The translations under genes and the position numbers were made by a program. 64,000 bases of DNA, taken from positions 87,827,637 through 87,891,636 of the forward strand of contig NC_132923.1 of NCBI RefSeq assembly GCF_047675955.1. The letters are read 5' to 3'. Shown here one piece after another: positions 41,605 through 51,997 of this stretch (its first letter is position 1; the number at the start of each line of letters is the position of its first letter). Source of the stretch: Chlorocebus sabaeus. Taxonomy: Eukaryota; Chordata; Mammalia; Primates; Cercopithecidae. A model generated the notes under the pieces. That model was not told the origin of the DNA. It saw only the letters and a list, made by a program, of their open reading frames with translations, and did not search any database.

Positions 41605-42080
41605 TAAAGGAAAAAGATCTTTGCAAAAAACTGTAAAATGCCCTTTTACTTTTATTTGCAAATAAGACCGGGATGTTTCATTCTCACCATGTAGCCAAGA
41701 AAATGTCATAGCCAGATTGGGGTGGCTACTTCAGTACCAGCAAGTGCTCAAGCCTTCCTCTAGAACTCAAAGTTGCTTTAGTGTTACAATCAACCATCAG
41801 AGTGCAGTTCTCCTGAGCTGTGTGGAGCTGAGGGGACTGTAAGGGCCCACTGCAGCTGCCACTCAAACAGTACTCCTGTAATCAAACTGCTTCCAGCTGG
41901 CTTTTCATGTCTCTTTTGGTCTCAGACAGTATCTCCGTGAAGCTTAGCCTGGCCTGTGGATTGGCATCATAGAGGGTGACTTTCCAAAGTTGCATACCTA
42001 AGGAGAGGAAGGATATTGAGAAACTGCAGAAAGGCAAATGCTCTGTACTTTACAAAAACAAAGGACAGTAGATTTCTTGT
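41605..42080. other. Unassigned non-coding sequence
   Basis: No repeat recognised. Slightly GC-rich at 41800-41960. Confidence 0.3.
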
Positions 42081-42081
42081 A

Positions 42082-42354
42082 CTTTTTTTCATAAAGAGTC
42101 AGGATATCACTTTGTCACCCAGGCTGGAGTGCAGTGGCGCTCAAGCAATTCTCCTACCTCCTACCTCAGCCTCCCAAGTAGCTGGGACTACAGGCATGTA
42201 CCACCACACCCAGCTACGTTTTTAAAAATTTTTGTAGAGACAGGGTCTCACTATGTTGCCCAGGTTGGTCTCGAGCTCCTAGCCACAAGCTGTGCTCTTC
42301 CTTGGCCTCCCAAAGCAGTGGGATTACAGCCATGAGCTACCACACCCAGCCATC
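42082..42354 (-). mobile_element. AluJ-type Alu with internal deletion
   Basis: 'gtagagacagggtctcacta' tgttgcccaggttgg is AluJ-like. The right arm lacks the segment between 'gcagtggcg' and 'ctcaagcaattctcctac', a deletion of ~40 bp. Forward frames 42016-42335 are Alu sequence. Confidence 0.9.
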
Positions 42355-42361
42355 TTCTATC

Positions 42362-42657
42362 TTTTTTTTTTTTTTAGACAGAGTCTCACTCTATCACCCA
42401 GGCTGGAGTGCAGTGGCATGATCTTGGCTCACTGCAACGTCCACCTCCCAGGTTCAAGCAATTCTCCTGCCTGAGCCTCCCGAGTAGCTGGGATCACAGG
42501 TGCATGCCACCACGCCCAGCTGATTTTTTTGTATTTTTAGTAGAGATAGGGTTTCACCATGTTAGCTAGGCTGGTCTCAAACTCCTGGTCTCAAGTGATC
42601 CACCCACCTAGGCCTCCCAAAGTGCTGAGATTACAGGCGTGAGCCACCATACCTGGC
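42362..42657 (-). mobile_element. AluS inserted beside the AluJ
   Basis: 'gacagagtctcactctatca', 'gcatgatcttggctcactgc' and 'tagtagagatagggtttcac' make a full-length inverted S-class Alu. The flanks ccatcttcta (42350-42359) and ccatcttcta (42658-42667) are a target duplication that ends at the AluJ 5' end. Confidence 0.93.
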
Positions 42658-42659
42658 CC

Positions 42660-43105
42660 ATCTTCTACTTGTTTACAAAACGAGATAACTTGACATTTTT
42701 TTTGCATGTTGGGGTTTGAGGAACTCAGTGAGTTATACCTCTGTTGTCTATCCAAGATCAGACCCAACTGAGAGATGAAGTCAGGTAAATTACCACTTAG
42801 AAAATCTAGATTAGAGAGCATTGTTGAAGTGGGTGGCAACAAATACTGAACTCTAGAAACCTACCTCCCCTTGCCAATAACGAGCAGCAGTGCGGCAGAG
42901 CACAGACAGCAGAACTGAGTGTATGCTGTTTATAGGTAGACTGATTTCAGAGAAACAGGGAGCATAAGCTCAATTTTCCCACTGTCACCATTGGATAATT
43001 TACCCCACCCCTTAAAGACACTCTGGTAAGAGAAGGGGTGAGTGGGATGGCAGGCAGGATGTTATTTTAGTGGGAATTCCTCCATATTGAAACATATCCA
43101 TAGCC
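42660..43105. other. Unassigned non-coding sequence
   Basis: Nothing recognised beyond the Alu edge. Confidence 0.3.
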
Positions 43106-43109
43106 AATG

Positions 43110-43250
43110 GAAAGATATTGGAGTGTTTTAAACAGCAACGTGGCATAGTGAAATGCATATTTTGGAAATAACACTCTGGGATATTAAGTGGAATGTGGAT
43201 TTGAATCTAAAGTACAGTGGATATTGGTACAAATTCATGTCTTCCTAACT
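43110..43250 (+). mobile_element. MIR SINE 5' fragment
   Basis: 'caacgtggcatagtgaaatg' and aatgtggatttgaatctaaag resemble the forward MIR 5' half. Confidence 0.5.
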
Positions 43251-43299
43251 GCTCAGCAGGCTGTGACTGAAATTGATTGGCTCCATAATATTGATACAT

Positions 43300-43365
43300 T
43301 TGTACTCTCAGAACTTTTCAATATCTTTGTTGAATGAATGAATGAACGATTGAAAATATGAAGTA
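43300..43365 (+). mobile_element. L2 LINE tail
   Basis: 'tcaatatctttgttgaatga' atgaatgaacgattg is the L2 terminus. Confidence 0.65.
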
Positions 43366-43395
43366 GAAGTTTGGCTCCTAGAGACAAGGTACAGG

Positions 43396-43443
43396 GCTCA
43401 GTGAGTTAGGTAGGTGCAGAGCTCAGTGAGTTAGGTAAGTACA
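43396..43443 (+). repeat. 25-bp tandem duplication
   Basis: gctcagtgagttaggta occurs twice, 25 bp apart, with one or two mismatches afterwards. Confidence 0.9.
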
Positions 43444-43589
43444 CCAAAACCACGATCATACAAAGAAACTTGAAGAGATGGCTAATATAACAGAGGACAG
43501 AGGTTCTTAAACGACTTAGAGCCAGGGACTGAATAGAACAACACCAAATTAAAGTTTTAGGCGTCCTGGAGAAAGAACAAGACTCAGAA

Positions 43590-43905
43590 CTAAGGCGGCA
43601 GCTGTGGGAATGGAAAGGAGGGGAATGGTCTGAAGGATTCTATGGAGACTGGTTGTAGCGATGAGGGTAATTAAAATCTCAGAGACCTCCTGGGTTTCTG
43701 TCTTAAGGAACCAGGTGGGTGGTGATGCCCTTTCCTGGGACAGGGAATTCTGAAGGAAGAGCATGTTGGGGTAAGATAATAGTTTACTTTGAGTTTGAGA
43801 TGACTGGGGAACATCTGGGTGGTGATGCCTAGCATATGGTTGTGTATTTGGGTCTGAAGCTGAAAAGAAAGGACCTAGATTCCCACCAAGTATCCTTTCT
43901 ATGTC
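43590..43905 (-). mobile_element. L2 LINE internal fragment
   Basis: 'gagacctcctgggtttctgt', 'ggtgggtggtgatgcccttt', 'gagtttgagatgactgggga' acatctgggtggtgatg and 'tgtgtatttgggtctgaagc' match the inverted, RT-proximal part of L2, not the usual 3' tail. The reverse frame 43549-43917 (122 codons) covers it but is not a coding match. Confidence 0.75.
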
Positions 43906-43919
43906 TAAAGTGAACATGT

Positions 43920-44585
43920 AATATATCCTCCCAATTTCACTTTAGAGAGTGAAAGGTGATACCACTAATAATAACAGTGGGACAACAGATATACATACTG
44001 AGACATGTGGTCACCCTGCCTTGCTATCCTGATCACCACATGCTCTAGTTCAGTCATGCTGCCCCTTAGCCCTTAGGATGCCTCCTGATGAGTTACACCC
44101 CTCCTGCTATAATAGCTGAGTGTCTTCAAACACCCTCTCCTCTCTTCAGAAAGCTAAGTCTCTCAGCCAGCCCCTAGACACATACATTATTGAATCATTC
44201 AGCCTAGAGTCTCCAGAGATATCAAACCTATTCTCAATCCCTTACCATTAGATAAACATTAGGGAAAAGAAAGGGAATTAAACCTTTCTGTAGCTCCCCA
44301 GAGGCACTTACCAAAATAGGCTACCTCGTCAAAACAGCATTTAACTAAATGGGTGAGCAACGTCAACGAGGGAACCTGGGGAGAGAGGCAAGGGCTCATG
44401 CTAAGAAAGCAGCAAGGGGAACCAAGAAGATGCAGATCAGTTTTCAGGCCTTGGGACTATACAGGGCAGAGCTTAAGCAAAGAAAGTCCAACTCTTCTCA
44501 CTCTCCCTAACAGAGCCAACTGCTCCCTTTGGACAAGGTTAAGTGGAGATGATGGGGAAAAAGGAATAATAAATACTAGTTAGTG
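43920..44585. other. Unassigned non-coding sequence
   Basis: Nothing recognised. Forward frame 44353-44583 lacks family features. Confidence 0.3.
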
Positions 44586-44589
44586 TGTG

Positions 44590-44768
44590 TGGTATGTTGC
44601 ACTTTCTAAAAGTTTCCCATCTAGCGTTTCATTTTGATCTTTAGCAGAAGCCTGACAGACAAACAGGAAAAAAATTACTATCTCCATTTAATGGCTGGAA
44701 ACCGAAGGTTGGAGATGTGAAGTAACTTGCCTAGGGTCACACAGAGCTGCCTATTATTAGCGTATAGA
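44590..44768 (-). mobile_element. MIR SINE
   Basis: 'ctatctccatttaatggctg' gaaaccgaagg and 'taacttgcctagggtcacac' agagctgcc give the inverted MIR. Confidence 0.8.
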
Positions 44769-45070
44769 GCTAGGTGTAGGAATGGGGTTATCTGGACTCA
44801 AGAAGACATGGATGATACTTTTGCAGGGTCGAGGGAATAGATTTATTCCATGTGTTCTCACAAGCCATTATGTCTGATGAATAAAAGCTATAGGGAGCAG
44901 ATTCCAACTTAAAAAATAGGAGTCAGCTGTCTGACTTCTTGATATGATATGGGCTGCCTTGTAAGGTAGTGAGCTTCCTCTCCCTGGATGAGTTTAAGGA
45001 AAAGTTGAATGGCCATTGTATTTTAAAAGAAATTATCTGCACTAAGTAGGAGGCTAAACTAAATGATCTC
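44769..45070. other. Unassigned non-coding sequence
   Basis: Nothing recognised. Confidence 0.3.
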
Positions 45071-45074
45071 TAAG

Positions 45075-45290
45075 ATTTTCTAGGTATTTCTTGAACATCT
45101 ACCATATGATAAATACCATATATATGTGTATATATACAAACAAATACACATACACATACATCTTTATTTCATTTTCAGAATAACCATGGAAAGTAGAGAT
45201 TATGATTAAATCTATTTTATAGAAAGGAGAACTGGGTCTCAGCGATGGTAATATATTTGAAATAATTGATACTAATTCAGACCTTTCTTT
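45075..45290 (-). mobile_element. MIR SINE with internal TA/CA expansion
   Basis: 'cttgaacatctaccatatga' and 'ttatagaaaggagaactggg' tctcagcg frame an inverted MIR. An alternating tract (atatatgtgtatatatac, cacatacacatac) at 45118-45160 interrupts it. Confidence 0.6.
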
Positions 45291-45387
45291 AAAGCAAACC
45301 ACATATAATCTTTGTATAAACTAGTAAAGAGGAAAAAAATAAAGTCTTTTTCTGACATGTAAGATTACTAAATACTGTTTCCCAAAG

Positions 45388-45430
<43 letters not shown>

Positions 45431-45432
45431 TT
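45388..45432 (+). repeat. (TG)n microsatellite
   Basis: About 20 near-perfect TG units. A likely polymorphic marker. Confidence 0.95.
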
Positions 45433-46428
45433 TACCTGTTCTCTAGACTACAAACATTGTTTCTGGTTAGTTGGTTGTTTTTTATTTTGTTTTGTTTTTT
45501 GGTGATAGAGTTGTAGGGGTTTAAAAAAAATTACCTGAAGACTTTCACTCCTAGAAAAACATTCATTAAAGAGGTTCGCAGCAGAAGGTAACCTTTAAGT
45601 GTGATTTCCTGCCACAGCTAAGAAATCCTTACAGTTCTACAAGGGTCACTCTATGCCATGATTGGCCCAGACTTTTCGAAATAATCTTATACCAACTTAT
45701 GAGATGCTTCATTTTTTAACTTGCACTTAGGCTAACTTCCATACACGGTTTCCCTGGCAACTGTGTAATTGAAGGAAACAATGCCTTTCTCCTGGGTCTC
45801 ATTTCTGGCAAGTCTGCAACAAGAAAAACTTTTTGTCCTTATACCATTAAAAGAGCATCTCTGGTCTTTTGACAGCTGAAAAAATGATCAGAAATATCAT
45901 CCCTATTCTTTCAAATTCAACGAGTAACAGCATCTTTCCTGGGCATGTCCTTTCCATTAATTTCATGACCCTTTTACATGGGAAATCAAAACTAGACTAA
46001 AGGAACACATGTTTTGAAGGGTAGGAAAAGCTCCAAGAACACAGTTTTCCTTCTTCAACCTGTGGTCCATGAAAATTACTAGGGTTTAATTAAACTTGCA
46101 AAGCTTTTCTTTCAGGGAAGACAAACCGTACTGTCCTGCATACCTATCTCTGTTTCATCTATGCCCTGGGGTAACCAAAAAGCAATCAGGTCAGAAGAAG
46201 GCAGGCAGCTTTCTCTGGTGCTGGCAGGATTCCCACTGCATACTGCTCAGATGGACAGAGGGACCATCCTGAGTGAATACAACAGAACCTTAGAGTCTCT
46301 TTGGGGGGTCAGACAGGAAGCCTAGGTTTCTGGGGACTCACTCCCATACTCTTTCCTGGGACGGATGGGCTGATTTTGCATGCAGAGAGAAGAGCACCAG
46401 AATGGGAGCCGGGAGGAAAGGAAGGTAA
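45433..46428. other. Unique sequence; candidate conserved island 45540-45990
   Basis: Repeat-free apart from a T/G-rich run at 45470-45500. The block 45540-45990 has an even, undecayed look with words such as ttcattaaagaggttcg, catttttaacttgcac, ccattaaaagagc and tccattaatttcatgac. Function is inference. Confidence 0.35.
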
Positions 46429-46429
46429 T

Positions 46430-46518
46430 CACATTCATTCAATCACTCAGCCAACAAATGAACAAATAAACCATAAATAATATGGTTTCAGATGCAGTGA
46501 AGAAAAAAATGCCACAGA
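46430..46518 (-). mobile_element. L2 LINE (split by AluJ, part 1)
   Basis: 'cattcattcaatcactcagc' caacaaatgaacaaataaac is the inverted L2 tail. The element continues after the Alu. Confidence 0.65.
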
Positions 46519-46521
46519 GGC

Positions 46522-46800
46522 CAGGCACAGTGACTCATGCCTGTAATCCCAGCACTTTGGGAAGCTGAAGCTGGCACATCGCTTGAGCCCTGGAATTCAA
46601 GACCAGACTGGGCAGCATGGAAAAACCCCATCTCTACAAATAATTAGGTGTGGTAGCACATGCCTGTAGTTCCAGCTACTCCAAAGGCTGAGGTCTAAGG
46701 ATCATTTGAGCCCTGGAGATCAAGGCTGCAGTGAGTCATGATCATACCACTGAACTCAAGCCTGGGTGACAGAACAAAACAGTGTCTCAAAAAAACAAGA
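46522..46800 (+). mobile_element. AluJ
   Basis: 'ggccaggcacagtgactcat', 'cgcttgagccctggaattca', 'agaccagactgggcagcatg' and 'gagatcaaggctgcagtgag' are AluJ-type. About 280 bp with an A-rich tail and old divergence. Confidence 0.9.
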
Positions 46801-46809
46801 GAGAGCAAG

Positions 46810-46970
46810 AGAAAGAAAGAAAAGAAAAATGCAGCAGTATAAGAGATAGAGAAGGGTAAGGGCTACTTGAGATAGGGTGGACAGAGAAACACCTCTAAGT
46901 AGGTGACATTTGAACAGAGACCTGAATGAAGTGAGAGGGTACATGGAGGAAGAGTGTTTCTGTCCATTTA
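46810..46970 (-). mobile_element. L2 LINE (split by AluJ, part 2)
   Basis: 'gagatagggtggacagagaa' acacctctaagtagg, tgacatttgaacagagacctg and 'aatgaagtgagagggtacat' continue the inverted L2 begun at 46430. Confidence 0.8.
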
Positions 46971-47238
46971 GTGCCTGGTTTATTTGTACAATAGCTGTCA
47001 TTTTTATGGCTGAAAGAATTTGTCTGGCCCCCAATCCTGTCATGTTGTTGCCTACCAACTTTGTAAATCTTTAAACACGGCACCTCATGCTTTAGTATTA
47101 GAGATTTTGCTTAACTTGTTTTTTAAAACTGATAACCAAGATCATTTTTAGTTCACCATATATTAGTTTCTACATCTCAGTATCATCTTTTGGTATCTAT
47201 ACAACCATTTGAAGAAATATTTGAGTAAAAATCATTGA
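46971..47238. other. Unassigned non-coding sequence
   Basis: Nothing recognised. Confidence 0.3.
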
Positions 47239-47239
47239 G

Positions 47240-47390
47240 ATGGCACTTAAGTTTTTGAGGCTCAATTTTATTATCATAAAAAATATAGGGAAAAATTTCT
47301 GAGGATTAAATTAGACTATATAAAATACTTAGCAAGTGATAGTTTTATAGTGAGCCCTCAGCAAATAACAGCCATTGTTATTGTTGATAT
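47240..47390 (+). mobile_element. MIR SINE 3' half
   Basis: 'gaggattaaattagactata' and 'gagccctcagcaaataacag' ccattgttattg are the forward MIR 3' half. Confidence 0.65.
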
Positions 47391-47399
47391 CCCATATCT

Positions 47400-47580
47400 G
47401 CCATGAAAGTGCTGTGCAACATTGGGTAAGTCACCTAGCTGCTGGCATAGTTCCTGCAGGACCCATAAAAGACATTTTAAAAATGGTTATAGAATGACTG
47501 ATTTAGTGAATGAATTAATTAATTAATTAACCTCCATGGCCTTCAGTTTCTGTTTTGTAGAGTGATGGAGTTAGATTCAA
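47400..47580 (+). mobile_element. MIR SINE, apparently split
   Basis: 'acattgggtaagtcacctag' at the left and 'gccttcagtttctgttttgt' at the right are consecutive MIR core blocks. ~75 bp of other sequence with a (TTAA)n run at 47512-47530 lies between. Confidence 0.45.
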
Positions 47581-47584
47581 AAAT

Positions 47585-47755
47585 GGTAGTGACAAAATAT
47601 TTACAACATGCCGTATACAAGCCCTTTTACATGTGTAATCTATTTTAATCAGCATGTGGGCATTTACTCATCTAACTCCTTATCCTACAGATGAGGAATT
47701 TGAGGCTCAGAAATGGAAGAGGATCTGCCCAAGGTTATAGAGCAAGTGTTTTTGT
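47585..47755 (-). mobile_element. MIR SINE
   Basis: 'tgtgtaatctattttaatca', 'atcctacagatgaggaattt' and gaggctcagaaatgg give the inverted MIR. Confidence 0.8.
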
Positions 47756-47759
47756 GCTA

Positions 47760-48600
47760 TTATTCTTCATCCTGAAGTAACTGTGAGCATGAATTATTTA
47801 GCTCATATCAAGATGTAATTTGCTAAAATGGTATTGGCTATCTAGGTTGCTACTGTGCAGTTTTATTGTAGCAAATCATATAGGGAGTCAACAAAAACTT
47901 AAAGATGAGGGACCATACTGGCTTCATAGCAACAGATCTGACATTCAAAACAACACCAACAACTAAAACCCTGTTCTATCTATGCCAGTGCAGGAGAAGG
48001 AACAGAGAGAAAAGAGTTGGAACTGTCACTGGGGAAGAAAAAAGTAGAAAATTTCTCCAGATGGCAGAGTGTGCCAAGCAGAAGCCTAGTTTATGAATTG
48101 AAAGGGAGCCTGAACTAAGCCCTTAATCCCTTACACGTGTCTAGTCTTTTCAAGTTTACAAAGCTCCTTCCTGTATATGATCATATTTGGACCCAAGTAC
48201 AGCAAGCTAGGTAAAAGGGGCCTAAAAATGTTGATCTGGCTAAAGGGACATTCCAGAGGGATCGGACGGAGATCTAGGCCTAGAAAAATGAGGGCTAGGT
48301 GATTCCAGTGTTTAAGTTGGGCAGGAGACAAGTCCTGCCCAGTGAGTTTGGCACACATCTGGTAGCAAATCCCAGGAGGCCCATGCCTGGAAGGGTTCCT
48401 TCCTTGAAGTGATCTACAATAATAAAATCAGAGAAAAGTTTGAGATGGCAGAATAAGAAGTGGTATTGCTTTTCAGGTTTGAATCAAAGAAAGAAAGAAA
48501 TGAGTCCTGATGTTAGAAGCCTGAAGAATCTCTAGGAAATTAGGTTTCAGAAGTGGGTCAAGACAGTTGGTTCCAAGATAACCCATAAAGGAGTGGTAAT
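47760..48600. other. Unassigned non-coding sequence
   Basis: About 840 bp with no recognised repeat. Frames 47905-48096 (+) and 48131-48358 (-) lack family features. Confidence 0.3.
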
Positions 48601-48604
48601 GTTG

Positions 48605-49275
48605 GAGTGCCACTTTTCAATGTCGACAGTGCTATACAACTTACCAGATGTCAAAAATACAGTGATGAGCAAACACATGATCTCTGCCCTCGTGGAGTTT
48701 ATAATTAAGATAGGCGTTAATTCAAGATACAGTTATAAGCTATACAAGTTGCTATGAGTGAAAAGTTTTATCAGAGAAATCATAGGAAAATCTGATATGG
48801 TTTCCAAATTCAAGGGTTACACTCCTGAGGAAGTGATTTTTGAGCTGAGTTATAAGAATACATTGATTTTAAAAGGGGGGCAGGAAGGAAGTTGATAGAG
48901 AAAATTGCTCTAGGAAAGAGAACAATGGGAACAAAGTGAAGAGCAAAGTGGCATGTTTTTTAACTGAAAGGATATAAATGTGGCTGAAGCAAAGATATTG
49001 AGGGGAAGATGAGACTTGAGATGTAGGTAAGATGTAGGTGTGGCCAGATTGTGCTGATCCTTCTAGGGGATGGGATACATTTTAATCTTTTACCTTAGAG
49101 ACCTTGAGTAAGGGAGTGAGAATCAGATTTGTATTTTAAAAGGACATCTCTGTTGTGTCAAGAATGGATTGGAGATGTGCCAAGTTGTACAGTCTCAGAG
49201 ACATGCCAGCTAAAGGGCAAGAGAAGGATCCAGGTCTGGGGAAGGTTATTGGTGAATGTAGGCAGGTAGCAGAAC
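48605..49275 (-). mobile_element. L2 LINE 3' region, ~670 bp
   Basis: 'atctctgccctcgtggagtt' tataattaag, 'ctgaggaagtgatttttgag' ctgag, 'tgtggccagattgtgctgat' and 'aaaaggacatctctgttgtg' tcaagaatggattggag follow the inverted L2 inwards in order. One of the longer L2 copies here. Confidence 0.85.
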
Positions 49276-49452
49276 CAATCTAAAATCCTAGCGGGTAGTA
49301 TAACTAACTTAAATCCCAGGGCTCAGAATGGGGCTCTTGTAATTAAAGCAACTATTGAGGGCTAGGACCTAGTCTGCTAGTAAAGGACTGAAATGTCACA
49401 TGGTATAAATTACTAGAACCTGTCAGAAATGAGAAGATTTTGCAGGAAAGTA
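49276..49452. other. Unassigned non-coding sequence
   Basis: Nothing recognised. Confidence 0.3.
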
Positions 49453-49454
49453 AA

Positions 49455-49680
49455 TTATTACTTCAGCAATGCCATATACCAGAGAACATTATCTCATTTA
49501 AATTATCACAGCCATCATTTGAGGAAGAGCTGCCTGTATCATGCCAATTCTATAGGTGAGACAACTAAGGCCCAAAGAGGTTGAGTGGCTTGACCAAGAG
49601 CATCTAGCTAGTAAATGGAGCCAGAATTTGTGTGAAGTCCATTGGATGCCAAGTCCAGTCCTCCCCTACTTCTCCACCCC
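49455..49680 (-). mobile_element. MIR SINE
   Basis: 'cattatctcatttaaattat' cacagcc, 'ctataggtgagacaactaag' gcccaaagagg and 'gagcatctagctagtaaatg' gagccagaatttg give the inverted MIR. Confidence 0.88.
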
Positions 49681-49684
49681 TTTA

Positions 49685-50740
49685 AAAAAGGGCATCAAAT
49701 TCAAGGAAAATACTAAGCCTGAGGGAAAAAGAGACCTATGGAAACAGCTGATTCTGTAATTTAACTAAATTGTTATGAAATCCCAAATAGAACTTTATTA
49801 TGTTTTTATGCCAAAGGTCTAAATTGAGTCCCAGATCCATCTGACCCAAGTATTTTCTCCCAGGAATATGTATTAAAATTGGGGTGAGAGCCCAGAACAG
49901 TCAGATTCTGTCTCACGGCACCTGTGCCAAGGTTCCAGTTGAAATTTTTAATTGAGTTCAAACCCCTGTAAGTGGGGATGTACTAATCCTAATGTTGATT
50001 AAGCTTTCATTCTACCTACTGGAAGGATGTGGCTCTGATCCTAAGCTCCAGTGATAGGGCTGTCTGTTCCTTCTAGCACTGTGCTGACTTCCCCAACCTG
50101 TCAATGGATGCTTCTCACAAAAGGTGAGAAGAAAGGAGGAGAGGTGGCATTCTTGGTATAGTTCCTAAAACCGTTAGCCCTGATGAATTCACGATTTTCA
50201 CAACTTTCTCAGATCTTGAACTGTGCATTTTTAAAACCTTTCAAATAAAAAATGCATACACTTAGATATTATCATGATGGCTGACCAACTGGGGTAGCAT
50301 TCTGGCTCTTAACTGTGGAACCACATTGTGAGCCACATAAGAAAGGCATATTAGGCACTCTTAGTGGTTAAAGAGCAGGCACAAGAGTATCTGGAGAGAG
50401 AGTATGGATTTCATGGGAATACCATAGACTTTGGGCAGGCAGAGTTGGGCTTGAATCGTAGCATTGAGCCTTATAGCTCTGAGACACTAGAGTTAACTTA
50501 GTTGGATTGTATTCTTAGTTCTTATGTTACTTTTGAGAAAAGTACCCAACACAGTACTTGACATATTTGCCAAAGCCAGTTAGTTCCTTTCCCTTCTGTC
50601 TGCTAACAAGAATGTTCTCCATCTTCCTCACTGACCCTTAATCTCCCCCTTCAATGTGCCTGTCTTCCATATTCTTTCATGGGACTTCATTCTCACTCCA
50701 CACATCCAGACCTTGTCTGGGAAGGGAAAACCTGTTTCTA
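49685..50740. other. Unassigned non-coding sequence
   Basis: About 1.05 kb, with a possible decayed MIR at 50420-50550. No gene signals. Confidence 0.3.
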
Positions 50741-50742
50741 GG

Positions 50743-51109
50743 TGAAATATGGTTTAACTGTGTCCCCTCCCCAAATCTCAAATTGTAGCTCCCATAATTC
50801 CCACATTTCATGGGAGGGACCTGGTGAGAGGTAATTGAATCATGAGGGCTGCTCTTTCCTGTGCTGTTCACATGATAGGGAATAAGTCTCATGAGATCTG
50901 ATGGTTTTACAAAGCGGAGTTACCCTGTACATGCTCTCTTTCTTGCCTGCTGCCATGTAAGACGTGACTTTGCTCCTCCTTTCCCTTCTGCTATGATTGT
51001 GAGCTCTCCCTACCCACGTGGAACTGTTAGCCCATTAAACCTCTTTTTCTTTATAAATTATCCAGTCTTGGGTATGCCTTTTTTAGCAGTGCAAGAACAG
51101 ACTAATACA
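50743..51109 (+). mobile_element. THE1/MST-type solo LTR (ERVL-MaLR)
   Basis: From tgaaatatggtttaactgtg to agactaataca: 'catttcatgggagggacctg' gtgagaggtaattgaatcatg, 'ctcatgagatctgatggttt' tac, 'cttgcctgctgccatgtaag' and 'ataaattatccagtcttggg' are THE1/MST landmarks. Flanking 5-mers ctagg and cgagg agree at 4 of 5. No internal sequence adjoins, so this is a recombined solo LTR. The forward frame 50891-51145 lies inside it. Confidence 0.92.
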
Positions 51110-51183
51110 CGAGGCTTCCCTGTTCTTTGTGGCCACTGTGTGTGAGCCATTGACCTGCCTCCATTTAGGGGGAGTGGGGTTTC

Positions 51184-51475
51184 TACTGTTCTAAGATGGA
51201 CCAGGTACATAATGATACAGACAAAGGCAAAAGGTAATAAAGGAAAAAAATCAGAGGATGAGGCAAAAGATATGGAACCTCCAGAGTTGTCTCAGCCATT
51301 ACTCCTGCTCCTGGACTCACATCTCCATCTCTGATGTATTAATACCACAACAACTACCACTTCCTACTATAACTGCCACTACTAGTGCTACTACTACTAT
51401 TGCTACTAACACTTGTATTTCTATCATTAATACTATCATTGCTAGTGCTACTATTAACATTACTTCTTCTATAAT
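51184..51475 (+). repeat. Long inverted repeat, left arm
   Basis: Arm of ~292 bp whose reverse complement recurs at 51576-51869. By direct comparison it differs by about 6 substitutions, one 1-bp and one 3-bp indel (~97% identity). The outer part is unique-looking. The inner part is a degenerate ACT/ATT trinucleotide tract (actactagtgctactacta). No transposon family recognised. The forward frame 51258-51506 reads a Ser/Thr/Ile-rich peptide that the right arm encodes on the other strand. Confidence 0.95.
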
Positions 51476-51575
51476 ACAGACTTCAAGTCAGTCTGTATCT
51501 TCTTGAAGTCAGTCTGGGTTCTGGAAGACACAAATTGCTGTTTGGTAATAATAGGGTAGCAGTAGACTCATAATG
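51476..51575. other. Spacer (loop) of the long inverted repeat
   Basis: 100 bp with its own small symmetry: aagtcagtctg occurs at 51484 and again at 51506, and cagacttcaagtcagtctg is nearly self-complementary. Confidence 0.9.
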
Positions 51576-51867
51576 ATTATAGAAGTAGAAGTAATGTTAA
51601 TAGTAGCACTAGCAATGATAGTATTAATGATAGTAATACAAGTGTTAGTAGCAATAGTAGTAGTAGCACTAGTAGTGGCAGTTATAGTAGGAAGTGGTAG
51701 TTGTTGTGGTATTAATACAGCAGAGATGGAGATGTGAGTCCAGGAGCAGGAGTAATGGCTGAGAGAACTCAGAGGTTCCATATCTTTTGCCTCATCCTCT
51801 GATTTTTTTCCTTTATTACCTTTTGCCTTTGTCTGTATCATTATGTACCTGATCCATCTTAGAGCAG

Positions 51868-51869
<2 letters not shown>
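51576..51869 (-). repeat. Long inverted repeat, right arm
   Basis: Reverse complement of 51184-51475, 294 bp. The match runs continuously from attatagaagtag at the inner edge to agagcagta at the outer edge, where it stops against a (TA)n(TG)n tract. The reverse frame 51509-51940 (143 codons) reads the same peptide as the left arm's forward frame, as expected from the symmetry. Confidence 0.95.

Positions 51870-51916
<47 letters not shown>
51870..51916 (+). repeat. (TA)n(TG)n microsatellite
   Basis: tatatatatat followed by about 17 TG units, directly at the outer edge of the inverted repeat. Confidence 0.95.
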
Positions 51917-51997
51917 CAGCTTCCTCTCTCTATGTAGCAAAGCAATTCAGCTGCCTAAAACAGAGGGCTACCCAATGCTTTAAAATCATTTATGGTT

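Noticed and set aside
43549..43917. 122-codon reverse frame as a gene
   Set aside because: Falls on an inverted L2 fragment read in a frame that does not match L2 protein.
51258..51940. Ser/Thr/Ile-rich open frames of 82 (+) and 143 (-) codons sharing a peptide
   Set aside because: The shared peptide follows from the inverted repeat and the trinucleotide-like composition. There is no independent evidence for a gene.
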